Positions 1 to 12,162 of a DNA stretch of 64,000 bases are shown here, in pieces. Source of the stretch: Adiantum capillus-veneris (taxonomy: Eukaryota > Streptophyta > Polypodiopsida > Polypodiales > Pteridaceae); contig CM043953.1 of NCBI GenBank assembly GCA_014529385.2, forward strand, positions 68,566,372-68,630,371. Reading direction: 5' to 3'. Each line of letters starts with the position of its first letter. Position 1 is the first letter of the stretch. Below the pieces are notes generated by a model, which ran no database searches, was not told the origin of the DNA, and saw only the letters and a program-made list of their open reading frames with translations. A program made the translations under genes and the position numbers.

Positions 1-610
1 GTATTATAGTTTCTCCTATCAAGAGAGACTTGGTACAATACAATCTTTGTGTTCCCTGTGACCTACATGATGAAATGAAGATAGAAAGATTCGTGCATCA
101 CAAGCATAACATAAACTTGTAGAAAGCATTAATTATCCAAAGCCTCAGTCCCAAGGCCTCAAATACCTTCGAAGGTGGAGACAGCTACTGGGGAATGAGA
201 TAGGGAAGAGGAAGAAGAAACATTCCATAGGAAAAAGAAATAGTTCCTCACTTATCATTACTCTTCTTGCTACCATACATAATAGCATAGTAATGGAGAT
301 GGGGAAGATGGCAAGCTTAAGCACTGAAGCATGGCTCTTGGTTCAATTTGCATTCCATAGCCAAGAGTGTTGTAGGCTTTCACTCTCACAAGCTTGGAGA
401 AGGAGGTGGTGTTCCTCAACTTTCACCAAGAGAGAATGGCCTTGCAAATGAGTGTGTGAAGTATAATATTCCCGTAGAACCCCCCTTCCTTGCTTTGGGT
501 GAAATTTCTTCATGCTTCAAGCTCATTGGACCCCTCTCCCCTTAGCCAATCACATGCAGCATGCAATCAAGCACATGGGTAGTCTTTTGACAAGTGTCCT
601 CATTACCTCT

Positions 611-611
<1 letters not shown>

Positions 612-661
<50 letters not shown>
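612..661. repeat. (GA)n microsatellite
   Basis: An uninterrupted AG dinucleotide tract of about 50 bases inside the partial LTR. Confidence 0.97.
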
Positions 662-665
<4 letters not shown>

Positions 666-989
666 TGAAAATATCTAGATATTTGTTAGATGGAAGTAGA
701 ATCTCATTGGACCCCTCTTTAGCCCAACCAATAACATTCAAGCACACCATGTGGTTAATCTTAGTGAGAGTCTGGACATGTGTCCCATGTGCTCTTTTAG
801 AATTCCACTAACTTTGAGATTTTTATGCATAGGAAGTTTCTCAAGCAACTTCCTCATTAAGTGTGTAGGTTGTCTTTTTCACTCAAGCATCTTAATCCCC
901 ATGCATAGGAAGCTTCTCAAGAAAGTTCCTCATTAAATGTGACAAGTACCTCAAGTACCTTAGTCATCAAGCATGACAAGCACCTTAGA

Positions 990-1180
990 TGGAGTTCCCA
1001 CCTCAAGCACAACCCTAGCTTGTTTAAGTTTATGTCGGGTTCCCACCTCAAGCACAACCCTATCTTGCTTAATTTTAGGTCGGGTTCCCACCTCAAGCAC
1101 AGTCCTAGCTTGCTTAAGGTTCTCACCCCAAGCACAACCCTAGCTTGCTTAAATTTAGGTCGGGTTCACAAGCCCTAGCT
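990..1180. repeat. 45-bp minisatellite, about four copies
   Basis: Units share CCCACCTCAAGCACAACCCT followed by AGCTTGCTTAA and TTTAGGTCGGGTT. Starts are about 45 bases apart near 997, 1042 and 1087, then a shortened unit near 1122 and a partial one near 1165. It lies inside the LTR-like sequence. The ORFs running through it on both strands are by-products of the repetition. Confidence 0.85.
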
Positions 1181-1559
1181 TGGTTAAGGTCAAAGGACTT
1201 TTAACACTAACCATTGAAGGTCTTTGATGAAGCTACCCTAAGGTCTTTTAAGCTTCATTAGTTAAACTTGCTCTTTGAGAGACCATCTCTCATTTGGGCC
1301 CCTTTACCATTGGCCCCGTGTTTAGATAGATCCGTAAGCACATGTCTATATTCTAACCCTTGTTCCCGTTTATTATCCCATATTAAATGATCAGTTTAAT
1401 ATGAGAAAATCATTTGGGTTGGTTAGATATTAGATATTTAATGACACCTAGTGTTGAAGGGACAAATGAGTAAGATACACAAAACACATGAATATGAAAG
1501 AATCTACAAGGATGCCTGTTTTGGAAAAGAAAAGTAGAAAATATAGAAAAAATGAACTT

Positions 1560-1800
1560 GGAGATCATGTGGCAAATCTATGTGTAGATATACACATGTA
1601 TCAACATACGACCATCACTTGACCTAGAAGGGATAGGTGGTCAATCTAAACAACACATGTGCCTATTAAAGAACATGGTTATGAATGTCTTTCCTAGAAA
1701 AGAGCACATTCACATATGACCATCACTTGACCTAGAATTGACCACGTTTTTTATTCATCTAGCCTAGAATGGATAGAAGGCTCATCTAACCTATGCATAT
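1560..1800 (-). repeat. Short block of the window's satellite, minus orientation
   Basis: Contains 'accatcacttgacctagaa' and 'ggtggtcaatcta' motifs, the reverse complement of the repeat unit at 3907-7920. It sits left of the FCP1-like pseudogene while an opposite-facing block sits to its right. The flanking stretch 1801-2504 shows no gene or repeat I can identify. Confidence 0.85.
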
Positions 1801-2504
1801 TGACGACTTGTCTATTTTAGACATGATACTTTGCTAAATTTATCAAAAATTGAATCTCTTGGGGAGCTTGGTCATTGCATGTTGAACTTATTATCACGTT
1901 ACTTCACCATTATCTATCTATCACTTAGTCCTCTAAACCTTTAAAGAAATATTTTGCATAAAATTACAAGAAAACCATGCAACCTCTCTCAATAAAACCA
2001 CTTATAAATTTTAAATTGGCAACTTGGTCATGTTGGATCAACCACTTGGTCATTCTAGATTAAAAGTATTGACCTTCATAGTCTAGAGAAATCTAAGTGA
2101 GAAACCATGAAAATTATCAAACTCCATTTGTGATTTCACAATGTCCTAGGCCTCCTTCTTGATTAAAATTTAGTACTTGGGTTTCTACAGTGAACAAAGT
2201 TTCTACAACTAATTATAGAATAACCCAAGCTACATACTATAACAAGTGATGTTGGAAAACCCAACAAAGCAAAACGACGTGTTAATACAAAATATTCTTG
2301 AGAATATAAAATTGTGTTCTTAATACATGTATACAATCACATTAAAGTCTCCAATCTGCTGCAAGTCTCTACAGATCATGCTTCAAATCTTCTAGCATAC
2401 TCCCTAAAGGAAATCTGCAAGAATAAACACAATCAACTGTCAATCATAATATTTACATTAGAGTCTAGTGTAAATTAAGAGTATGGCTAGGATTGAGCAT
2501 TACC

Positions 2505-3635
2505 TTAGAGTCCCTTATCAAGTGTGAGAAAATTGTGCTGAAATAACAACTTCTTGATAAAGGCTCTTGCAGATACAGCCTTCAAGGGTGCAGTTGTGCA
2601 ACCTAGTTTCCTTGATAATGAAATCAATTGAGGCCCCTTCATGGTGTCAATAGTTGAGGATTCTTTTGACAATATCTCTCTTATCTTCTGCCTTTCTGTT
2701 TCTTGTTGGTTACCTGAGTTTATTGATCCCTCTTGTATGTCAATAGCATTATCTATTGGCAACCTACCAGTTTCAACTTCTTGCATTGACCATTTTGCAT
2801 TAGGTTCTCTCTAATATGCAATGACATCATCATACTTGCTATCATTGGAAATTGGGGCTTGTCCATACCACTCGCATTCAATAGCTGCACGAACATCCCT
2901 GGCTTCATCAAGCTTTAATAAATATGGAAGTATCTCACCCATGAGAACATTGTCCATCTTCTTTTTCTCATCAAATATCATTGGGAATATGCAGTTGTTT
3001 GCTGGTGAAACACAACCCTTGTATGAGGAGCCATCAATAAGATTTGTTCATCGAGGATCACATTCAAACCCAAAAGATATTTTGGCTAGTGGCTTAAACA
3101 TTGCTTGCACATTTGGATTGTTCGGTCGATATAGGTTCTCAAGAACAAAGCAAGATTCTTGACCCCACACTGCAAAGAACGGTAATGTTGTCTCTTCCAT
3201 ATTTGTCAACGTCCTTACAATTTGGAGAACAATAGCTAGTTTAGCTGTTGACCAAATTCCCACATTGAATCTTTGCAATAAAAACTGTAGAAACTCAAGA
3301 CATCTTGGCCTAAGAACAATATATCCTCTAGAGTCTAGTTGAATAGACTCATGAAGGTTGGATGATTGGGGGCAATGTTTCAGTAAAACACCATTCAAGT
3401 CCAACACAATCGTCAACATGGACTTCTTTGACATTATTGGGCTTGAGCTATTGGCATCAACTTGATCATCTTGCACTTCTTTTTCAAGTTGTAATCCATC
3501 ATCCATTGGAGTGGTTGCCACTGGATGAACCAACATAGCACTATTGCTACCATCTCCCACTTTTCGATCAATTTTGTCTCCTACAATATATTTCAAATAG
3601 TTTAAATGGGTTTCAAGGCTACCATCAATGTGCAT
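2505..3635 (-). pseudogene. FCP1/SCP-like HAD phosphatase-domain pseudogene
   Basis: One reading frame of 377 codons spans the region but is broken by TGA at 3048-3050 and TAG at 2811-2813. The first segment holds an FCP1-homology (NLI-interacting-factor-like) domain: DLNGVLL at residues 79-85, then GIWST near 126-130, then KISFGFEC. After the TGA the same frame continues with LIDGSSYKGC and an NNCIFP motif. After the TAG it continues to a TAA at 2505-2507. Active members of this HAD family use DxDxT/V and a DD pair to dephosphorylate proteins such as the RNA polymerase II tail. Here the second Asp of motif I is Asn (known in some plant relatives) and the DD pair reads DG, so catalysis is doubtful even before the stops. 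The start is uncertain: the ATG at 3635 is simply the first in the open frame. GTAATG after 2505 could be a splice donor. Confidence 0.85.
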
Positions 3636-3651
3636 ATTAGGGAATCCTTAC

Positions 3652-3906
3652 CTAGTGTTTGTGTTGGGAGCGTGGATGTAGCAACCATGTCATGTTCTGT
3701 ATCTTAAAAAAACAATGTAGCAAATTTTCAAAATTAGTCAAAACAATTAGAAAAGGTAGAGAAACAAAGCACAAGGTAAAGAAAATACAATATCGTTTGA
3801 GGGTATTAAGAAAAAAAGATAATGAAGGTAGTTCTTGAAAATTACAAAGCAAGGAAATGTAGTGAAAAAAATAAGGCATTGAGGATTCACACGCTAGAAC
3901 TATCAC
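3652..3906 (-). other. AT-rich stretch upstream of the FCP1-like pseudogene, possible intron
   Basis: Read on the minus strand, a pyrimidine-rich tract runs into TACAG, a short segment, then TAG followed by GTAAGG. That would suit a small upstream exon of the FCP1-like gene. The open frame here codes a Phe/Leu-rich peptide with no family resemblance, so I treat it as non-coding. Confidence 0.3.
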
Positions 3907-6900
3907 CTTAACTTCTTATCCTAGAATGGATAAGTGGCCAGTCTAGAGTTACCTATGCTTAAGGAAGATCATAAAGGAATTAACCCATCCCAAGGTGGGT
4001 GGCTTAAACTTGAACTTACCATGCTTTTATTTTGTAGTGAAATTCATGCTTATATTAGAATCCAATGGATGTTTTCAAGTGGCAACAAGTCAAACCTAAT
4101 GACCTTTACCTATTCTAGATTGCATGTGGCAAATTTAGAGCACATTCTCTAAGAAAATTGATTAGAAAAATTGTCATATTCCAAACATAGAGTGAAATTG
4201 TGATAAATCTAGAGTTCAAATGTGTCTAGATTCATCTTTTGGTGGGATGTACTTTGTTTTGCATATGTACACTTCAAAATGGCCACCTGTCCTTTCTAGG
4301 TTAGATGATTGTCATATGTGAATGTGTCCTTTTTAAAAAAATACATACTTAACAATGTTCTTTAATAATCACATGTGTTGCCTAGATTGGCCACTTGTCC
4401 ATTCTAGGTCAAGTTATGGTCATATGTTGTTACGTGTGCATATGTACACCTAAATTGTCCACTTGTCCATTCTAGGTTCAATTTTTCTAAGAAAGATAAA
4501 TGAAAAAGTTTTGTCTTTTTTGCACTAGCTCTAATGGATAGATAGATGTAAATATGTTCTTGTTGTCATATCTGAACTTCAGATTGGCTACCTATCCATT
4601 CTACCTCAGATGATGGACATATGTTTTTACATGTGCAAATGTGCACCTAGATTGGCCACCCGTCCATTCTAGGTTCATTTTTTCTAGATTTTCCATATTT
4701 TTTTCTTAAGAGAATCATGCTTGCATGTTCTTTAATATTCATGTGTATTGTGTATCTTAGCCATCTATACATTTGAGATTAGGTTATGGTGGGATGTAAT
4801 GTTTTCAGTGCATATGTACACTTAAGATTAGACACCTATCAAAGAATTGTCAGATGATGGTCATACATGAATGTGCGCTTTTCAAGAAATACATATGTGT
4901 TCATACTAGATTAGAAGGATGCTATGATTTCTTGCTTGGACTTGTGTCTTCTGACACATGTTCATTTTCTAAGGCACATGTTAGTACTTTTTCTTAGTTT
5001 GTGTTCTATTATTGTTACATGTGCTATCTAGATTGACCACTTATCCATTCTAGGCTAGGTGATGCTAATGTGGTGATTCCTATGCATACATACTCTCTAG
5101 ATTGACCACATGTACATTCTACGTTAGTTTTTGCTAGAATTTCCGACTTTGTTTCATTAAAACAACATGCTAATATGTTCTTTATATGCCCTTTCTTTTA
5201 ATGTATCAACACATATATATATGTTCTTGTTTAGTCAAAAGTACACTCTAGAATTGCCATTTGGCTATTCTTAGTAAAGAAACATGTGGTTTTCTCTAGA
5301 TTGTCCATCTATCAATTCTTGGTAAGGATGGTAAGGTGGACATCAAGATATCAAGACACATGGGATTTCTCAAGAGTGGCCATCTTTCCAATTTTGGTAA
5401 TAACATGTGGTTTTCAAGATTGGTTAGAGTGGCCACCTGTCCATTGTCAGGTGTATGTGAATGTGACCTTTTCTATGAAAGACATGTGTAGTTATGTTCT
5501 TTAATAGTCACATGTATTGTCTAGATTGGTCACCTATCCATTCCAGGTCAAGTGATTTTCATATGTTGTTACATGTGTATATGTTCCCCTAGATTGACCT
5601 CATGTCCATTCCAGGTTCAATTTCTCTAGATTTTCCATCTCTCTTTCCTAAAAAAAAGCATGCTCATATTTTCTTCTATATTCATGTGTATTGTGTATAT
5701 TAGCCATCTATCCATTCTAGGATAGGTTATGGTGGAGTTTACTTTGTTTTGCAAATGTGCACTTCATATTGGCCACCTGTGTATTCTAGGTCAAGTGATG
5801 GTTATATGTGAATTTAATAGTCACATGTGTTGCCTAGATTGGCCATCATCCATTCTAGGTTAGGTAATGTTCCTAAATGTTACATGTGCATATGTGTTGC
5901 CTAGATTGTCCACTTGTCCATTCTAGGTCAGGTGATAGTCATATGTTGTTTCATGTGCATATGTGTTGTCTAGATTGACCACTTGTCCATTCTAGGTCAA
6001 GTGATGGTCATATATAAAAAACTTAAAATCATGCTATAGTAAGAAGACGACTTGTCTACAAAAAACATTACTTTGTTAAAGCTACATATGACCATCACCT
6101 GACCTAGATGAATTACATGAAATTGACCATCACCTGCCCTAGATAAATTACATGAAATTGACCACATGCAGCTATGCCCCTAAATTGACCACCTGTCTAT
6201 TCCAACTTCATTTTTTCTAGATTTTCCATCTCTTCTCTAAAAAAAGCATGCTTGTATGTTCTTTTATATTTATGTGTATTGTGTATGTTAGCCGTATATC
6301 CATTCTAGGTTAGGTTATGGTGGGATGTACTTTGTTTTGCATATGTGTAATTCAGATTGGACACGTGTCCATTCTAGGTCAACAAGTGATGGTCATATTT
6401 GAATGTGTTCTATTTTAAAAAAGACACACATAACTATGTTCTTTAATAGTCACATGTGTTGCATAGATTGGCCACATGTCCATTCTAGGTCAGCTAATGG
6501 TCATATGTTGTTACATGTGCATATTGTTTCTTAGATTGGCCAATTGTCCCTTCTAGGTCAAGTGATGGTCTTATGTTTTTATTATGTGCATAAGTGATTC
6601 CTAGATTGGCCACGTGTCCATTCTAGGTAACGTGATGGTCATATATCTTCAACACATGCTATAGCAAGAAGATAACTTTTCTACAAAAAATTTAGTTCAT
6701 CAAAGCTTTGAGGCCCCTTAAAATAAGGTGCACTCTACATAGCACTTTATTCAATATGGTTCACTTGGATCTAGGTTAGATGATGGTCATATATAAGTGT
6801 GCCCTTTTTCAGGAAAAAACATGTGTATCCATACTAGATTAGAAGGATACTATGATTTCTTGCTTGAACCAACGTCTTCTAGCACATGTTCAGTTTCTAC

Positions 6901-7920
6901 ACCACATGTAATTGTTCTTTCTTAGTTTGTGTTCTATTATTGTTAGATGTGCTATCTAGATTGGCCACATATCCATTCTAGGTTAGATGATTCTAATATG
7001 GTGATTCCTATGCGTACATGCTCTCTAGATTGACCACATGTCCATTCTAGCTTAGTTCTTGCTATATTGTCCCTCTCTCTTGATTAAAATAAGCATTACA
7101 CTCTAGAATGGCCATTTGACCATTCCTAGTAAAGAAACATGTTGTTTTTTGAAGATTGGACATCTATCCATTCTTGGTAAGGCTAGTACTGTGGACATCA
7201 ACAAATCACAACACATGTGGTTTTCTCCAGATTGGCCATCTTTCCAATTTTGGTAACATGTGGTTGTCTAGATTAGTAAGAGTGGTCACTTGTCCATTCT
7301 AGGTCAGATGGTGTCATATGTGAATGTGTCCTTTTCTTTGAAAGAAATGTGTAATTATGTTCTTTAATAGTCACATGTGTTGTTTAGATTGGCCACCTAT
7401 CCATTCTAGGTTAGGTGATGGTCATATGTTGTTACATGAGTAGTTGTGCCCCTAGATTGACCGCATGTCTATTCTAGGTTCATTTTTTCTATATTTCCCA
7501 TCTCTCTTTACTAATAAAAGCATGCTTTTATGTTCTTTTATATTCATTTATATTGTGTATCTTATCCATCTATTCATTCTAAGTTAGGTGATGGTCGAAT
7601 GTACTTTGTTTTGCATATGTGCACTTTACATTGGCCACTTGTCCATTCTAGGTCAAGTGATGGTGATATGTGAATGTGTCTTTTTTTACAAAAGACACAC
7701 ATAACAATGTTCTTTAATAGTCACATGTGTTTCCTAGATTGACCACATGTCAATTCTAGGCTAGGTAATGATCATATGTTGATACATGTGAATATGTGTT
7801 GTCTAGATTGTCCACTTGTCCATTCTAGGTCAGGTGAGGGTCATATGTTGTTATGTGTCTATACCTGAACCTAAATTGACCACTTGCCCATTCAAGGTTC
7901 ATTACAAGACCAATCTAAAG
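3907..7920 (+). repeat. Satellite-like array, about 60-bp subunits, plus orientation
   Basis: Dozens of degenerate units share GATTGGCCACNTGTCCATTC, then TAGGTCAAGTGATGGTCATA, then TGTTGTTACATGTGCATATG. Interspersed spacers carry 'catgttctttaatagtcacatgtg' and a 'tctaggttcattttttctag' block. Successive core motifs are usually 60-130 bases apart, and larger units of several hundred bases recur irregularly. There are no coding regions. The same family recurs at 1560-1800, 10817-11065, 19760-21602, 32269-33610, 55420-57500 and 60040-63250. Confidence 0.93.
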
Positions 7921-8183
7921 TTGATCATGGCACAATGGAACCATCACTCAAATACTTTGATATATAATAAATAGAACATGAATTTGTTCAAAAAGAGAAT
8001 TTTTTATTTGTCTTTTTCAGTCATCCTAAATATAGACATAGCATCTTTGAAAGGAACGAACAAAACTAAATTGAACCAAAAGGATACATTCAAGATATTT
8101 GAAGCTTTTAAGTCATCTTTATAATAGATATAACAAGTTCAAATTACAAAAGAAACAATGAAATGGATGTGATGGTTTCCAAG

Positions 8184-10778
8184 TTAATACATACTTGCTT
8201 CAAGTGATAAAAAATCTTTGACAGAAAAGTTGCCTTCACTCATCCTTTCCACCATCTCACTTTCGTGCTCAACTGGGTGCTCTACTTGATTGATCTGAAG
8301 GCCTGCCCATTGCTTGATGGCATCATGCAATGTCACAAATTCTAGAATCCATGATTCTAGATTCTTCTGATCCTCAATGTTTTCCACTATGGCTACAACT
8401 TCTTTCTTCTTTTCAAGACCAATCTCTGTTATATAGCACTAAATAATTCCACTAGATTGGATCCTTCTGTGCAATACTTCTTGGTAAATTTCTTGACAAG
8501 AAGTTTCTTCTTAAATCTCTAGAAATCCTTGTCCGATAGATACTGCACAGTTTGAAAACCGATATCAACTAACCCTGCATCAAGTATCGTGGTAGATTCT
8601 CCTGGAACAAGAGTTGTTGGGAGTCCAGTAGATGCGTCACTTTTTCCAAAAAGGACCACAACAGAGAAGAGTTGTATGGACCCAGCATAAAACGAGTCTC
8701 AATATAGAGCTCCAACACTCTGTTGTCACATTATGTCCTTCGTATTATTCAAAGAGTTCTGCAATTGCACAAAATCTATCATGTTTAAGAAAGCACGAGC
8801 ACATAGTGTGCTTCTTTTGAACCTCCACTGATGGACATCATACCCTTCAAGAGATCTTTGTATCGATCCTCATGCCAATGTGTGTTTTCTCTTAAAGGCC
8901 TCTGATCTATCCAAAACACAAAGTCCTATGGGCACTAGGTTGCGAAGGTGACCTTGCTCCTTGTGTAGATTGATTGTCCACTCAACATAGTTTCTTGCAC
9001 TCTCTAGAAAGTCAATCTTCTTGATTCCTCGTTGTAATTGTGTCTTGATCCATATTTCACAAAGCTCAAGAAACTTCATATACACAACATCATTGATGTT
9101 ATACATCAAGACAAGATCCTCCCAAGTATTGCACTTTGCATCCTTATTGAGAGAGTTAAACTCCTCAATCAAGGCATCATGAATGATACGATCTTGCTTG
9201 AGTTGTTTGATTCTTTCAAGAATGTCCATGATGTCTATGTACTTTATGCCCTTTGATAACACAATTGTTCCATTTCTTATTTTTGCTTGTAGCTTCTTAA
9301 CCTCTTCTTCATCCAAACCAGCTAGACACCTAAATATTGTGGCACTTGGTTTCTTATTCTCTTTTTCTAATTCTAATATAATATTTAGCCATTCATTAAA
9401 GATGGCATCAGAATAAGTCACCATGTGAGCTTGCTTTGTAATAAAGGATGCTTCAACACATATTTTAGCCATTCTTAAAAATACCTACACAAAGAAATTA
9501 GAGAAACCAAAAATTGGCTATCAAACTTGGTGTCCTATGTTTCTAGTGCAAAAGATAAATGATATGGGATCAAAAATTTATCACTTACATCCCATTTTCT
9601 GCAAGATGAAGTTCCCTCCACAACACCAAGTGGTGGCCTTGTAGGACATCCGTTAAATGTCCACTGATTATGTAAGTACTTCAGTATGACACTGTATGGT
9701 TGCTTCACATACAAGGCCTTTGCTTGTTCATTTGCAATAGCAGAAATAGCGATAGCAACATGTGGAGGTGGATCTACAACAATGAGGGCCTTTCGTTGAG
9801 CATACACTGCCATGAGCTCTTGTGATCTACCCCCCTTCGTCATTTCTTGAACTCTCAGCATTTTTGTTGCATATATAGAGTGTTGTCTATCTAGAATCCA
9901 CTACATATAGTCTTTTAGCTTTCCTTCTTCAATCTCTGATGGTGTCATTGGGATTCCTATCCTTTGACCACAATTCTTGACAGGCATCAAATAGGCACAT
10001 GATGAAGGCCTATTTGCACTTGCAGCAAAGAGAAGAATGCAATTATTTAGCTGCTCCTCATCAAGTTGGCGAAACTATAATGATTAGGAGCAAGAAAACA
10101 ATTGGTCACCGGAATTTATACTTAAATGTAAAATATGTTGAATACTTCTCCATGCCTCCAGTATCGCTTTTCTCTGCCTTTTGAACCTCTTTCTCTAAAG
10201 ATCAGGCTCCACAAACCTTAAGTGAGGCTGGTTGCTTGTACCCTCTTGTGAAGCATCTAGATTTGACTCATCCACCGCTTTGGACCCTGCAATAGTATGA
10301 TCCTTGGCCCTCTTTGCTTTTGGATGAGAAGATTTTGGCCTTGGACTCTTGGTGGAGGGATTCTTATTCTTCACACTCTGGACAATGGAGTCATGAAGAG
10401 TGTCTGCAGTCACCTGTGTAGGATCCATGTCTGCATTTTAACCTCTAGAGAACATAGTCACCTCTTTATCTTTTACCATGAATTGAGTGAAACATGCCTT
10501 TGGAGATAGTCAATACTCTATATTCCCTAGAACTTGAATGTTTAGGCACTCAATGGATGCCCTTCAACGGTTGATACAGCTACTGCAACTACTTGGCCTA
10601 GATCCTCAAATACATTGTTATCTTGTTCTGAGGCAAGAAACAGATGTACTTTATGATATTGAACACCTTGTAGTCCATAAATATCGAGGTACCATGGACG
10701 AGGCTCATTGGTAGCAAGGTCAATGCTAACTGGAATAGTAGTTACTTTTCTCTTATTTGAGGTCCTCACTTGAGACAT
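8184..10778 (-). pseudogene. Decayed multi-exon gene of unknown function
   Basis: I do not recognise the family. The first ATG is at 10778 (MSQVRTSNKRK), followed by a Lys/Ser/Pro-rich segment (10428-10195). A frame near 10090-9590 reads LNNCILLFAASANRPSS and onward to CPTRPPLG. A 104-bp intron (9485-9588, GTAAGT to TGTAG, phase 0) joins it to a 200-codon helical segment (9484-8870) with likely coiled coil (ELEKENKK, DILERIKQLKQDR). Weaker coding traces continue from 8830 to 8400, and the last open frame ends at 8184 with SLEASMY. In-frame TAG codons at 10195-10197 and 9901-9903 indicate decay. It lies between satellite blocks that face each other. It could be a captured host gene or a transposon-encoded protein; the sequence alone does not decide. 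Confidence 0.6.
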
Positions 10779-10816
10779 TTTTACCCTGAAAAACATGTCA
10801 TAATTATGTACTTAAT

Positions 10817-11065
10817 CTAATTTGAGGAAAGAACATACAAGCACACTTTTCTAGGGAAAAAATGAGTTTGGATTGGACAAGTGGTCAATCCAGGTGCAGA
10901 TATACCTATGTAAGAACATATACATGTGTATGAAATAAGATACAAGCATTCTTTTCTTGGGAAAGAAATATAGAAGATATAGAGAAAATGAGTCTGGATT
11001 GGACAGGTGGTCAATATCTGTGGAGATATGCACATACAATAACATATGACCATCATTTTGACCTA
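10817..11065 (-). repeat. Satellite block, minus orientation
   Basis: Carries 'gattggacaagtggtcaat', 'tatacctatgtaagaacata' and 'gaccatcattttgaccta', all motifs of the window's satellite in reverse orientation. It stops abruptly near 11070, where unrelated GC-richer DNA begins with TGTCGGGGG. Confidence 0.9.
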
Positions 11066-11070
11066 TAGTG

Positions 11071-11573
11071 GTGTCGGGGGATAAGTGTTCGCTACGTGAG
11101 CCGGGCAGGCGCCGGGCCTCTGGCTGTGAGAGGCATCAAGAGAACAAGAACAACAGGTGAAAAAGGCTCTGTTGATCACCATAACCTTCAATTAATCAAT
11201 TTAAGCTCTGAATACATTTTGATGGCAATAGCCAAGTCGGGCTGTTAATAGCACCGACACTTAGGTTCATTCAAATCAAGGAGTTTATGCTCCCATTATA
11301 GTTCCCTGGGTCGTTAACGACTCTGTGATTTAACAAAAAGGATTAATTAAGTTTACGATGCTGTCGATGATCAAAATTTTTCTCCATGTTGTATTTCCAT
11401 GCTTCGGATGTTGTTGAACTTTATATTTTTGCATGCTTTCTATTACTGAGCTCGAGAGATCTTTCCTTTCTTTAACCTAGCTTGTTCGGTGAATCTCCTT
11501 CTTCTCCTTTGCCAAGCTTTCCCTTGTTCTGACTCTTTGCTTATCGAGAGACAGAGAACAAGTATTTGACCGC
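11071..11573. other. Non-coding sequence interrupted by the CACTA insertion
   Basis: Begins TGTCGGGGGATAAG directly after satellite sequence and continues beyond the CACTA element from 17806. The TG start suggests an LTR or other element end, but I could not find a matching end or target duplication. No coding frame is visible. Confidence 0.4.
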
Positions 11574-11576
11574 TCC
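11574..11576. repeat. CACTA target-site duplication, left copy (TCC)
   Basis: TCC directly before CACTACAAGAGG. The same TCC follows the right end at 17803-17805. A 3-bp duplication is standard for CACTA elements. Confidence 0.95.
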
Positions 11577-11588
11577 CACTACAAGAGG

Positions 11589-11812
11589 TTGTGTGCTCTT
11601 GTGACGCTGTTAGCGACGGAAATACACTGGGTTTTTATAACCCCCGGCGTCGCTAAAACCGTCGCTACGAGCGTCGCTATATGCGTCGCTATATAGAGAC
11701 GCTCATAGCGACCCTCATAGCGACATTTACACAGAAGACTATAGCGACGCTCATAGCGACGCTACAGAGCCATAAATAGCGACGCTTATAGCGACGCTCG
11801 AGAGAATTTTTT
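11589..11812. repeat. CACTA subterminal repeats, 3' side of the TPase gene
   Basis: At least ten copies of GCGTCGCTAT or its complement ATAGCGACGC, partly as palindromic pairs such as TAGAGACGCTCATAGCGAC. Clustered short inverted motifs next to the TIR are a hallmark of CACTA elements and are usually bound by the element's own protein. Confidence 0.9.
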
Positions 11813-12162
11813 TTTGGTGGCAGGGCATTGAATGCCCTGCCACCCATCAACCATATTGTACTTGATTCACTTTTTAAAAAAAGTGCAAGGGTAGATAATA
11901 GACCCAAAATAGTCACCCACAAGACGCATTGTTTGCAAAATTGACAATTGTACACATCATAGGCAAAATGAATTGATTGGCAAATGTAATAATGACAATT
12001 GTACAACATCATAGGCATAAAGAATTGATTGGCAAAAGGAACTGCGGTGACAAATGTAATAATATACATGGTTCAAAAAGACTTATAAAATCCGTCTCAT
12101 GATACATAAGCTATGAGAAACCCTAAACTAATGCTATCTAGCTACGGCTAAACTGACGTCGT

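Larger units (their letters stand above)
1..1446 (-). mobile_element. Partial LTR of a gypsy family (truncated by window edge)
   Basis: The reverse complement of this stretch aligns with the LTR at 47903-49292. Both begin TGTCAT and share a block around ATGATTTTCTCAT and ACTGATCATTTAATATG. At the other end both share a block reading AACACAAAGA, ATTGTATTGT and CTCTCTTGATGGGAGAAAC or close variants. The homologous end lies at 1442-1446 and the other end runs off the window. Both copies carry repeated 'ccaatgag' motifs. No coding region is visible, and the short ORFs inside are incidental. It may be a solo LTR or part of an element that continues to the left. The match is by eye and the internal parts are diverged. 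Confidence 0.7.

Noticed and set aside
2811-3050. Stop codons repaired by U-to-C RNA editing, as in fern organelles
   Set aside because: That editing acts on organellar transcripts; the locus is surrounded by nuclear transposons and also has active-site changes.
3907-7920. CRISPR-like array
   Set aside because: The repeats are degenerate, irregularly spaced and without unique equal-length spacers; the context is a plant nuclear genome.
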